From contig SUVT01000006.1 in the NCBI GenBank assembly GCA_015061845.1, forward strand, positions 1 to 59,120: a stretch of DNA of 59,120 nucleotides. Reading direction: 5' to 3'. The stretch is from Lentisphaerota bacterium (lineage in GTDB: Bacteria > Verrucomicrobiota > Lentisphaeria > Victivallales > UBA1829). How positions within the stretch are numbered: the stretch's first letter is position 1; the number at the start of each line of letters is the position of its first letter. The notes under the pieces are model-generated. The model was not told the origin of the DNA and did not search any database. It worked only from the letters and a program-made list of their open reading frames with translations. Shown in pieces: positions 15,559 through 23,050 of the stretch. A program made the position numbers and the translations under genes.

Positions 15559-16920
15559 TCAATATCTGCTGCGGTCTTCAGCTTCAGCATTTCGGAGCAA
15601 AATCGCTCTTACATCTGAAGAAATATTGTTTTTCTTACAGATCATCTCTACGACATCTCTGCAGCTCATAGAACAGGGACCTTTGATATCAAAAAAAGAA
15701 AAGACAGAGCCATCTCCATACAACACCTGCATAGCAATACCCTTCGGAAGAAGCCAGGGCTTGACAATCATAACAGGTGCTGTGGCGTAGTATGTATCAA
15801 TATCTTTTCCCAGATAAGCATAACTTGTATTACGGGGTGTGAGCTGTTCTCCGGTTTTTGCCCGCTTGGAAATTGTATCAAACGGAGCAATAAAAACTCT
15901 TGTATCAGTCAGCTCTCCGGATTTGATCAGATCGTTCAGTGTGTTCGGGTTTTTATTATCATTAATAGAATAGCTTTTTATAGCGAGTCCGATCTGTTTC
16001 ATATAACTGATGCTGTTAACTGACTGAGACTTTAATCTGGCTGAACTCAACGCATTGTTCAGCATGTCAATAATGGAATGTTTGGAGGTCAATATTATTT
16101 TGTTTCCACTGACAGAAAGATTCAAGCCATCAGCAAACTCCGGATCTTCCTTACGGATTTCTGCATTTATGATATTTTCAGCAAAGGTTTTCACTTTCCG
16201 GGCAGATTCAGCATTCTTAAATGTTGCAACGATCTTCATGCTTCCGGCAACATCTGCAATATCCAGAGACATAGATTCCAGCTGGTAAAGTTCAGGAAGT
16301 TTCATTTCTTTGATGACACCGGAAAATCCCGGAAGAGCTTTTAAGTCAGAGGGTTTGAGAAACAGGGTAACTGCACTGTCTCCGTTCAACTCGGAAAACA
16401 ATGATGAAGCATTTCCGGAATTATCTTTAAAATCTTTCAAATCTGTCTTTCCGAAAACAACAAACATCGTATCTTTATCTATCAGTTGAAAAACACCAAT
16501 ATCAGATTTTATAATATTTGCTTCGCCGCCCTTACCGTCTGTGATATTTCTGTCGATAAGTTGAAAGAGCTTTTCTGCTTTCGCATCTTTGGACTGTACA
16601 TAAACAGCAAGATATCCACCTTCGATAGATCCGGCAAAATAATAATCATTGGCAAACATATTGATATCAAGAGTTTGATCATTGATGAAAAGCATCTTGA
16701 TGAACTCAGCAGAGGTCTCATTGGAAACTAATTTTTGACCATTGATATATCCGGCACCTTCTGCGTTATCGGGAATCATTTTCAGAAATTGAGCCGGAGC
16801 AATTGACGAGACTGATTCTGCCGCACTGTTTTTGGCTTCTTCTTTTTTTGAATCACCGCAGCCAGCTGTGATGATTACTGCACAAAGCAACAAAGAGGGA
16901 ATGAAAAAATATTTTTTCAT
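15559..16920 (-). CDS. Lipoprotein with pseudopilin-like C-terminal domain
   Basis: 453-aa envelope protein of unknown function. The N-terminus MKKYFFIPSLLLCAVIITAGC has a hydrophobic stretch ending in a lipobox (ITAGC), so Cys20 should be lipidated. Residues about 40-310 form a domain shared with the next gene upstream: landmarks YFAGSIEGGYLAVYVQS, MFVVFGKTDLKDF, KLPELYQLESMSLDI and NKIILTSKHSIIDMLNNAL. The last 130 residues (SYMKQIGLAIKSYSIND, LNDLIKSGELTD, GIAMQVLYGDGSVFSF) look like the globular part of Planctomycete/Lentisphaera pseudopilins but lack the pilin helix, apparently replaced by a lipid anchor. It is the last gene of the eight-gene dapB operon, before a strong terminator. Confidence 0.7.
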   Translation of the reverse strand: MKKYFFIPSLLLCAVIITAGCGDSKKEEAKNSAAESVSSIAPAQFLKMIPDNAEGAGYINGQKLVSNETSAEFIKMLFINDQTLDINMFANDYYFAGSIEGGYLAVYVQSKDAKAEKLFQLIDRNITDGKGGEANIIKSDIGVFQLIDKDTMFVVFGKTDLKDFKDNSGNASSLFSELNGDSAVTLFLKPSDLKALPGFSGVIKEMKLPELYQLESMSLDIADVAGSMKIVATFKNAESARKVKTFAENIINAEIRKEDPEFADGLNLSVSGNKIILTSKHSIIDMLNNALSSARLKSQSVNSISYMKQIGLAIKSYSINDNKNPNTLNDLIKSGELTDTRVFIAPFDTISKRAKTGEQLTPRNTSYAYLGKDIDTYYATAPVMIVKPWLLPKGIAMQVLYGDGSVFSFFDIKGPCSMSCRDVVEMICKKNNISSDVRAILLRNAEAEDRSRY

Positions 16921-16932
16921 AAGCGTTTTCTC

Positions 16933-17859
16933 CTATCTGTTTTTTATAGTTATTTTGTTTTGAAAAAGTTTCCGGAGTTCCGGATCTTTTGCTATCTTTT
17001 TTACTGCAGAGAAAAATTCTGTTGAGACAGAAAGCTTGATCGTTTCTTTACAGATGCTTCTGTTGATTGCAGACGGAAAATCCGGATATTTGACAGCAAT
17101 TTCTTTTATAATGTTTTCAAATGCTGATGAGATATTTTCTGCTTTTTTCTGAGAAGAAAATACAAATTCGGAATTAACAGAGAATGGTAACAGTTGGAAA
17201 AACATTCGGGCTTCCTTGAACTCATAAAGTTCAGGAATCGTCAAAACGTAATCCCGGATTAAAGGTATTTTTACGAGGTTGCTTTTACAATACGCAGATG
17301 CAATATGTGTACTGCTCAATTCTTTAAAAATCGGCGATGGTTTTTCTGCGGTGAATTTTTTCAGATCCTTTTCTCCGAATGAAATCAGTAAAAGATTCTC
17401 CGAATATAGATAAAACACAAGTTTTTCTTTAGCCCAAACTGCATAACGTCCATTGATTTTGATATCATGCTTCGTCTTTATCCGGGTTGTCAGAACATGA
17501 AAGATTTTTTGAGCCTCCAGATTTGAACTGTGGATAAGAAGACCGCAATAGCCATGTTTTGCTGAACCGAAAAGATAATATTTATTGGCAATTTCATAAT
17601 ATTTCAATCCACGCAGAAAATCATATTTTTTCAACTCCTGCTTGATCTTTCTTTTCATCAGAAGAATTGGAAGCCGAGTCCCGTCTGCATGTCCGATAAA
17701 ATCAATATCCTCCGGAATTTTCGTCCAGACTTCTTCCGGAATCGTCAAAGGGGTGAAGACTTTATCCGGAACCGTTTTTTGGGGAATATTATTAGCTGTC
17801 GTTTCAAGACAGAATGTAAAAGATATAATAATCAAAACCAGTTTCAAAATATATTTCAT
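16933..17859 (-). CDS. Exported paralogue of the adjacent lipoprotein, unknown function
   Basis: 308-aa protein with a signal peptide-like start (MKYILKLVLIIISFTFCLET); no clear lipobox. It follows the same order of landmarks as the lipoprotein 12 bp downstream: YLFGSAKHGYCGLLIHSS, LLISFGEKDLKKF, TIPELYEFKEARMFF, and AFENIIKEIAVKYPDFPSAI with IKLSVSTEFFSAVKKIA. It lacks the C-terminal pseudopilin-like part. The pair therefore arose by tandem duplication and diverged far. Base composition is AT-richer than in the upstream housekeeping genes. The role is unknown; operon position behind yraN-like and UDP-sugar genes suggests the cell envelope. I do not recognise a named family. Confidence 0.65.
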   Translation of the reverse strand: MKYILKLVLIIISFTFCLETTANNIPQKTVPDKVFTPLTIPEEVWTKIPEDIDFIGHADGTRLPILLMKRKIKQELKKYDFLRGLKYYEIANKYYLFGSAKHGYCGLLIHSSNLEAQKIFHVLTTRIKTKHDIKINGRYAVWAKEKLVFYLYSENLLLISFGEKDLKKFTAEKPSPIFKELSSTHIASAYCKSNLVKIPLIRDYVLTIPELYEFKEARMFFQLLPFSVNSEFVFSSQKKAENISSAFENIIKEIAVKYPDFPSAINRSICKETIKLSVSTEFFSAVKKIAKDPELRKLFQNKITIKNR

Positions 17860-17869
17860 ACCCGATCTC

Positions 17870-18316
17870 TCATCGTTTTTTCGCTTTTAACGAGAATGGA
17901 ACACTGTTCCGTTTCCGGAATGATTTATGGGTGAACCAGTTTTCATGACGGATCACCTTTACCGGAAAGAAACGCCCCATAACGACTTCAACAAAATCAC
18001 AGCGGATGGGAAAATCTTCCGCATGATACTTTCTGCGAAACTCTGAAACAGCATCCAGCAAACGGTCTTTCTGCGCCTGATGCAGTTGAAGTTCCGGTTT
18101 TACTTCTCTGTCATCTCTTGCCCGCAACGTTTTGACTTCCACAATCACAAACGCTTCGCCGTCACGGGCAACAATATCAATCTGAGCCGCCTCAAGTTTC
18201 AAGTTCCGGAAATAGATTTCCATTCCCTGCGAACAGAGAAACCGGGCGGCTATTTTCTCGCCAAGTTCGCCAAGCCTGAGATGCTCAGCTTTACGCTTTT
18301 TGAGAATAGCGGGCAT
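17870..18316 (-). CDS. UPF0102 (YraN-type) nuclease-fold protein
   Basis: 148-aa member of the YraN family, a small endonuclease-like fold often found near rnhB or envelope genes and without a firmly established job. Visible motifs: LGELGEKIAARFLCSQGMEI, YFRNLK, and AAQIDIVARDGEAFVIVEVK, whose Asp, Glu and Lys form the PD-(D/E)XK-like set. I start it at the second ATG (18316), preceded by GGGGA, rather than at 18340; both overlap the end of the upstream small gene. The C-terminus is unusually long and basic. Part of the dapB operon. Confidence 0.8.
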   Translation of the reverse strand: MPAILKKRKAEHLRLGELGEKIAARFLCSQGMEIYFRNLKLEAAQIDIVARDGEAFVIVEVKTLRARDDREVKPELQLHQAQKDRLLDAVSEFRRKYHAEDFPIRCDFVEVVMGRFFPVKVIRHENWFTHKSFRKRNSVPFSLKAKKR

Positions 18317-18644
18317 ACAATCCCCAAATAGTTTTGTCATCCAGACGGAACGTTCCTGTCAGAGTAAGTCCATGAGCATGACGGACTTGCAATTCTGCTG
18401 CAACACCTTCAAAACTTGTATCCGGCAGCGGAGCAAAACGGTAGCCGATGGGAATTTTATCCCCTTCGGCAGCCAATTCCAACGATAAAACGATGGTGCC
18501 GTCTCCGCTGTCGCAAATACCTGCTACTTTACGGATTATGCCATTCCGGGAACAGGCGTTTTTCAACATAAGAGACTGAGCATCAGGATCAAAGATAATA
18601 TCTTCCACTTCGATCCTGACGATTTTTAATGGATGGTTCTTCAT
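18291..18644 (-). CDS. Small conserved-looking protein of unknown function
   Basis: 117-aa protein with no signal peptide or membrane segment, apparently soluble. It alternates beta-strand-like segments (LKIVRIEVEDIIFD, GTIVLSLELAAEGDKIPIGY) and contains a glycine-rich middle. Its ATG overlaps the stop of the UDP-sugar pyrophosphorylase gene by 4 bp (ATGA at 18641-18644), and its end overlaps the YraN-type gene, so it is translationally coupled to both. That coupling is the main evidence that it is real. I do not recognise a family. Confidence 0.6.
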   Translation of the reverse strand: MKNHPLKIVRIEVEDIIFDPDAQSLMLKNACSRNGIIRKVAGICDSGDGTIVLSLELAAEGDKIPIGYRFAPLPDTSFEGVAAELQVRHAHGLTLTGTFRLDDKTIWGLYARYSQKA

Positions 18645-20017
18645 CTTCCGTAAGCAGTCGGCACAAGGTTTCTGAAGAAGTTTGCAGCATCTTCATCATC
18701 AAAAACATCTCTGGGGGAGAGTTCCACCACTGCACCTTCGGGAACCTGAATTCCGGCAAGGCGCAAACGTCTTGCATCCCGTGCAGCCAGCATTTCCCGG
18801 CAGGATTCCACAGAGTCGACACCTGTCTTGTTTTTGGTCGGAGCAAAACACTCTTTCCGGTCAGCTTCAAGAATCATTGTCCGGTTTGCCAGCGGGAGCG
18901 CATCGAAAATAAAGGCTTCCAGTTTGACAGCGTTCGGCTCTTCCGGGGTGATGATCTCACCGTTTTCAAGGTAAGCCACTTTCTTATCCGCACGGTGCCA
19001 GGGGAGTTCCAGTCTTCCGGTTGCAGTGAGCCGTTCCACAAAATCAAGTGTGATCACATGGATCGCGGGACTTCCTGCAAGGAAAGAGAGTGTTCCATCG
19101 GGATTTGTTCGTTCAGCCAGTTCTTTCGGCATGTCGCTGTATTCAATGATCTGAAGTTTTCCGTTGGTGATACAGAAGTTGCCCAGCTTTTCAAAGGCGT
19201 TTGTCTTGGCAAGCATAATGCTGCTCATCTCGGATTTTTCCAGAGCATGCAGCCCGATAAAGAAGGGATTCACAACCGGAACAAGAGGATTATCCACCTG
19301 GAAATAGGAGATATATTCCACTCCGGCTTTTTTCATTGCATCAAGCAGACCGGATTTCCGGAGAGCCAGCAGGGTTCCGCCGTGACCATCGGGAGCCAAT
19401 GCAAGAGAACCGGGTTCCGCAGGGAAACATTTTCCATCGTAACGGATTGCGGGCATGGTTCCCTGGGTGAAGAAATGGACACTCTCTTCCGACAGACCGA
19501 AGAAGTCGTTCTTCTTGAAAAATGCCCGGGTATCGGCATCATTGAGTTCGCTGGTCATAATGAGCCAGGGAATCTGGAATCCATACTTTTCAGAAACTCT
19601 TGCGAGACTTTCCGCAAAGTACTGAAACAGCGTTTTCTTTCTGACCGGAGTAATGGGGAACGTTCCTTTCGGAGCGTTGTAGCCGAGACGTGTTCCCTGT
19701 CCACCTGCTACTGTGAGAGCTGCGACTTTACCGGCGGAAATCAGGGCTTTCCCGGTTTCTTTAGCCTTTGCGTAAAGTTCTTTCTGTTCATCGGTCCGGG
19801 GAACAAGAGGGAAGAACGGGGCAGGGGAGAGATCATCAGGAATCGCTGTTACAGGTTTCTGTAAAACATACTCTTTTGTCAGAGTTGTGATATAATCCCA
19901 ATCGACTGCCTGCAGTTGTTTTTTGAAATTTTCCAGTTTTTCGCCGGAAAGAGTTTTCAGGTGATCCAGCAGAATGGTCTGCTGATTCCGTTCCAAAATA
20001 GTTTCAAGTGCTTCCAT
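18641..20017 (-). CDS. Eukaryote-type UDP-sugar pyrophosphorylase (UDPGP/UAP1-like)
   Basis: 458-aa nucleotidyltransferase that joins UTP to a sugar 1-phosphate (GlcNAc-1-P, GalNAc-1-P or Glc-1-P). The signature LTVAGGQGTRLGYNAPKGTF is the UDPGP-family nucleotide loop. Other family blocks are PWLIMTSELNDADTRAFF, FFTQGTMPAI, APDGHGGTLLALRKSG and YISYFQVDNPLVPV, and the late NRTMILEADRKECFAPTKNK is typical of UAP1-like members. It belongs to the eukaryote-like family rather than the GlmU or GalU families. The start at 20017 is chosen because the longer frame would overlap dut, and AGGA lies upstream. It is cytosolic and probably feeds peptidoglycan, LPS or glycan synthesis. The exact sugar is not set by the sequence. 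Confidence 0.88.
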   Translation of the reverse strand: MEALETILERNQQTILLDHLKTLSGEKLENFKKQLQAVDWDYITTLTKEYVLQKPVTAIPDDLSPAPFFPLVPRTDEQKELYAKAKETGKALISAGKVAALTVAGGQGTRLGYNAPKGTFPITPVRKKTLFQYFAESLARVSEKYGFQIPWLIMTSELNDADTRAFFKKNDFFGLSEESVHFFTQGTMPAIRYDGKCFPAEPGSLALAPDGHGGTLLALRKSGLLDAMKKAGVEYISYFQVDNPLVPVVNPFFIGLHALEKSEMSSIMLAKTNAFEKLGNFCITNGKLQIIEYSDMPKELAERTNPDGTLSFLAGSPAIHVITLDFVERLTATGRLELPWHRADKKVAYLENGEIITPEEPNAVKLEAFIFDALPLANRTMILEADRKECFAPTKNKTGVDSVESCREMLAARDARRLRLAGIQVPEGAVVELSPRDVFDDEDAANFFRNLVPTAYGR

Positions 20018-20030
20018 GATAAAAATCCTG

Positions 20031-20471
20031 TTATTTCTTTCCTGTGCTGCCGAAGCCGCCCGCACCGCGCTGGGTGTCAGACAACTTGTCAACAAGAGTC
20101 ATTGTAACATCGGGCAGGGCAGCAATGACCATCTGGGAAATGCGGTCCCCGCGATGGATTTCAAAAGGCTGTTCTCCTGCATTGAAGAGAATGGAGCCGA
20201 CTTCACCGCGATATCCGGCATCGACGGTTCCGGGGCTGTTGAGAACAGTGATATAATGTTTTGCAGCCAAACCGCTGCGGGGTCTTACCTGAGCTTCATA
20301 ACCAACGGGCAATTCCAGAAAAAGTCCGGTGGGAACGATTGCTGCTTTTCCGGGTTCAAGGATCAAGTCGACTCTGGAACGCAAATCAAAAGCGGCATCA
20401 TCGGGATGAGCCTTTGCCGGGGTCAAATCTTCGCAGCCGGGAGCCATTGTGAATTTCACTTCGATCGCCAT
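20031..20471 (-). CDS. dut: dUTP diphosphatase (dUTPase)
   Basis: 146-aa trimeric dUTPase that hydrolyses dUTP to dUMP and PPi, keeping uracil out of DNA and feeding thymidylate synthesis. All five motifs are present: AAFDLRS (motif 1), VRPRSGLAAKH (2), NSPGTVDAGYRGEV (3, with catalytic Asp and Tyr), GDRISQMVIA (4) and RGAGGFGSTG (5, the flexible C-terminal arm). Length is normal for the family. It lies in the dapB operon, 11 bp after the methyltransferase gene and 13 bp before the UDP-sugar gene. Confidence 0.97.
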   Translation of the reverse strand: MAIEVKFTMAPGCEDLTPAKAHPDDAAFDLRSRVDLILEPGKAAIVPTGLFLELPVGYEAQVRPRSGLAAKHYITVLNSPGTVDAGYRGEVGSILFNAGEQPFEIHRGDRISQMVIAALPDVTMTLVDKLSDTQRGAGGFGSTGKK

Positions 20472-20482
20472 ATTTCTATTCC

Positions 20483-21679
20483 TTATATATTATTGTCTTG
20501 TTTCGGTTCAAAGAGCAGGAACGTTTCCAGTCCTGCAGTTCCGGGGAACATATCGACTGGACGGATCTGTTTCAGCTGATAGCCGTGTTTTTTCCATTCT
20601 GCCACTTCTCTTGGGATCTCATCGGTTCCGCAAACAATATGCAGAACCCGTTCGGGAGAGCGTTTTGCCAACTCTCTGACAACCCCGCCGGCAGTTCCCA
20701 TGCGGGGCGGATCAAGCACGATCAGCTCATTTCTCTCAATATCCCGTGCAGGCAATTTGTTCCGCAGCAGAGCAGGAGAAATTTCCCCTTTGACAAAACG
20801 CATATTCTTCTGTTTAAAAAGGAAAGAAGCGTTTGCAGAGGCAGCTTTCACTGCCGGACCATCGATCTCAACGCCGATGACACTTTTGACAGCATCAGCC
20901 ATGGAAAGACCAAGCAGACCGTATCCACAGTAAAGATCAAGCAGAACATCATCTTTTCCCGGCTTCAGCATCTCCCGTGCGATCCGGGCAAACATGGGCA
21001 GCATCGCTTCGTTCACCTGAGAGAACACAATTGGCGGATACATGAGTTTCAGATTGTCCAGTTTCACAGAAAGATTTTCCGGACCGAACATCTTCTTGAT
21101 CCCCATTCTTCCTTCCGGGCGTTTGGATTCCAGATAATACTTGGAATCTGTTTCGTCAAGATAAAGGAAAAATGCTCCGGTCGATGGAGATTCCTTTTTC
21201 AGGACATTTGCAAAATTCTTTGCTGCATGGATCACCTTGCCATCGAAGCGGTCCACATTCAGAACAAGAGCCTGATAAGCTCCGGCTCCCCGGACAATGC
21301 AGAAGTTGACATGTCCGGCAAGAACATGATAGGGCTTTGCCGCAAAAGTTTTAGTGATCAGATCGTACAGTTCCTTGTGGGAATCCGGTTCCAATGCAGA
21401 AGTTCCGGCAAGGGAAAAATCCATATTCAGCAGACGGAATTTTCCTCTGTTGAACTCTGCTTTGCGTTTGGAGTTAGCCCGGTATTTTCTGGGCTGAACT
21501 GCCGGAACAGGGGAAGCCGGTTTGACTTCCTTGAGCATATTGCTCCGGCAGAACATCTCAAACGCTCTGCGTTTCAAATCCAGCTCTTCCGCATAATCCA
21601 TTCCGGCAAGCGGCTCTGCATTCTTCGGCAGATCCGCTCCGGCACAGACGGAAAGAGCATCTGTAAATGATAATTGCAT
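20483..21679 (-). CDS. TrmA/RumA-like RNA (uracil-5-)-methyltransferase
   Basis: 398-aa SAM-dependent methyltransferase expected to methylate C5 of a uridine in tRNA or rRNA. SAM motifs: DVLLDLYCGYGLLGLSMADA and VIGVEIDGPAVKAA. Substrate and catalytic motifs: LIVLDPPRMGT, HIVCGTDEIPREV with the nucleophile Cys350, and ETFLLFEP with the base Glu385. There is no N-terminal TRAM domain and no clear four-cysteine [4Fe-4S] cluster as in RlmD, so it is closer to TrmA-like or short variants. The usual SCNP at the catalytic site is here VCGT, which is unusual. Part of the dapB operon, 14 bp downstream of dapB. Target base unknown. Confidence 0.82.
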   Translation of the reverse strand: MQLSFTDALSVCAGADLPKNAEPLAGMDYAEELDLKRRAFEMFCRSNMLKEVKPASPVPAVQPRKYRANSKRKAEFNRGKFRLLNMDFSLAGTSALEPDSHKELYDLITKTFAAKPYHVLAGHVNFCIVRGAGAYQALVLNVDRFDGKVIHAAKNFANVLKKESPSTGAFFLYLDETDSKYYLESKRPEGRMGIKKMFGPENLSVKLDNLKLMYPPIVFSQVNEAMLPMFARIAREMLKPGKDDVLLDLYCGYGLLGLSMADAVKSVIGVEIDGPAVKAASANASFLFKQKNMRFVKGEISPALLRNKLPARDIERNELIVLDPPRMGTAGGVVRELAKRSPERVLHIVCGTDEIPREVAEWKKHGYQLKQIRPVDMFPGTAGLETFLLFEPKQDNNI

Positions 21680-21693
21680 CGTTGATTTCCTGA

Positions 21694-22497
21694 TTATTTC
21701 AGACCGAGGACATCACGCATATCGTAGAAACCGGGCTTTGCAGTTTCGAGGAATGCAACGGCACGGACAGCACCCTTTGCGAATGTGTTGCGGCTGGAGG
21801 CTTTATGAGTCAGTTCAAAACGTTCACCGATACCGCAGAACATGAGAGTGTGATCCCCGACGATATCGCCGCCGCGAACTGCGTGCATTCCGATCTCATG
21901 ATCTGTTCTTGCGCCGGTGATACCTTCTCTGCCGTGACGGATCACTTCATCATAGTTCCAGCCCTTTGCATTGCAGACGGTCTGTGCCAGTGTAACAGCG
22001 GTTCCGCTGGGAGCATCTTTCTTCTGATTGTGGTGTCCTTCCACGATTTCAATATCGAAGCCGTCGAGAACTTTCGCAGCGATTTCGGAGAGATAGAAGA
22101 GCAGGTTTACGCCGATGCTGTAGTTTGAGGCGAGAATGATTCTTGCGCCGTTATCGGCAAGATCGTGGATCTTCTGAACAGCATCTGCAGGCAGGGCGGT
22201 TGTTCCGATCACGATAGCACAGCCTTTTGCTGCGGCAGCACTTGCGATTGCAACGGTATCTCCGCCGACGGAGAAGTCGATGATTGCATCAGCATCTTTG
22301 AGAGCTTCTTCGAGAGAAGCTGTAATAAGAACTCCGGATGCGGGATAGCCTGCGACTTCTGCGGCATCTTTTCCGACAAAGGGACAAGCGGGATGCTCAA
22401 GAGCTCCGGCGAGTGTCATGCCGGGATGTTCGATTACATTGGAGACGAGGAGTCTGCCCATTCTTCCGGCAGCACCGATAATTGCAACTTTAGCCAT
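21694..22497 (-). CDS. dapB: 4-hydroxy-tetrahydrodipicolinate reductase
   Basis: 267-aa enzyme of the diaminopimelate/lysine pathway that reduces 4-hydroxy-tetrahydrodipicolinate with NAD(P)H. The Rossmann start IIGAAGRMGRLL, the IIDFS and GTTAL blocks, and the catalytic EGHHNQKKDAPSGTA (His155-His156, Lys159/160) are all as expected. I start at 22497 (AAGGA 8 bp upstream); the longer open frame to 22818 covers the promoter. It is the first gene of an eight-gene operon, driven by a near-consensus promoter at 22544-22572. Diaminopimelate supply fits a peptidoglycan-containing cell wall. Confidence 0.97.
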   Translation of the reverse strand: MAKVAIIGAAGRMGRLLVSNVIEHPGMTLAGALEHPACPFVGKDAAEVAGYPASGVLITASLEEALKDADAIIDFSVGGDTVAIASAAAAKGCAIVIGTTALPADAVQKIHDLADNGARIILASNYSIGVNLLFYLSEIAAKVLDGFDIEIVEGHHNQKKDAPSGTAVTLAQTVCNAKGWNYDEVIRHGREGITGARTDHEIGMHAVRGGDIVGDHTLMFCGIGERFELTHKASSRNTFAKGAVRAVAFLETAKPGFYDMRDVLGLK

Positions 22498-22543
22498 AAT
22501 TTCAATCCTTTTCGTTTGTTTTTTGATGATTTTTAATCGCAGT

Positions 22544-22572
22544 AATTTATCATTAAAACAGGATTTTGTCAA
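22544..22572 (-). promoter_or_regulatory. Promoter of the dapB operon
   Basis: On the minus strand TTGACA (22567-22572), 17 bp, TAAATT (22544-22549), about 40 bp before the ATG. A consensus -35 box. Confidence 0.7.
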
Positions 22573-22694
22573 GGTGTTTCTTACAGAAAAAAAGTCTGAA
22601 ACTGATTTTTTGTTCAGGATCGTTGAAAAATAAAAAAAATGTGATATCGTAAATAAGCTTCCGGTATAAAAAAATGATGTTGGAATTGGAGAAA

Positions 22695-22938
22695 ATGATA
22701 CCTGAAATAATAAATTATTGCTGGTTCGGGAATTCCTGCAAAAACAGAACCGGTGGAGAAATGTATATCTTCCTGGAAAGACCGGGAATCTGTCGTTGCC
22801 AGGTTTATCCGGAAACATTCGGTGATTGACAGGTGTATCGTAAATTTTAACGCACTGTTAAAGAAAATAATGGGTCCGAAGTGGCAGGATGTAACAACAA
22901 AAATCAGACGTACGCTTGGTTTGCCAACGAAAAAATAA
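22695..22938 (+). pseudogene. Remnant of a GT32-type glycosyltransferase, frameshifted and internally deleted
   Basis: The first frame reads MIPEIINYCWFGNS, which matches the opening of DXD-type GT32 glycosyltransferases (IPKIIHYCWFGG). Moving to the +1 frame at the end of that motif gives GIPAKTEPVEKCISSWK, the next stretch of the same family, so one G appears lost near 22730. The frame then jumps straight to a basic tail (RFIRKHSVIDRCIVNFNALL, then KKIMGPKWQD) that would suit the protein's end, and stops at 22938. The whole catalytic middle, with the DXD motif, is missing. A ribosome-site-like GGAG still precedes the ATG. I read it as a decayed gene; a small active protein is unlikely. Confidence 0.7.
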
Positions 22939-22961
22939 TGTTGATTTTTTCTTCATCATTC

Positions 22962-22990
22962 TTGAAAATAAAGAGTTCTTATGGTACATT
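22962..22990 (+). promoter_or_regulatory. Promoter of the MFS transporter gene
   Basis: TTGAAA (22962-22967), 17 bp, TACATT (22985-22990). A perfect-looking ribosome site GGAAGGAGG sits at 23005-23013 but is 37 bp before the ATG at 23051, with no start codon at normal distance. Confidence 0.5.
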
Positions 22991-23050
22991 ACCGGATATA
23001 GATTGGAAGGAGGCTGATCAGTCTGATATAAAATCGACTGTTCAAGAAGA

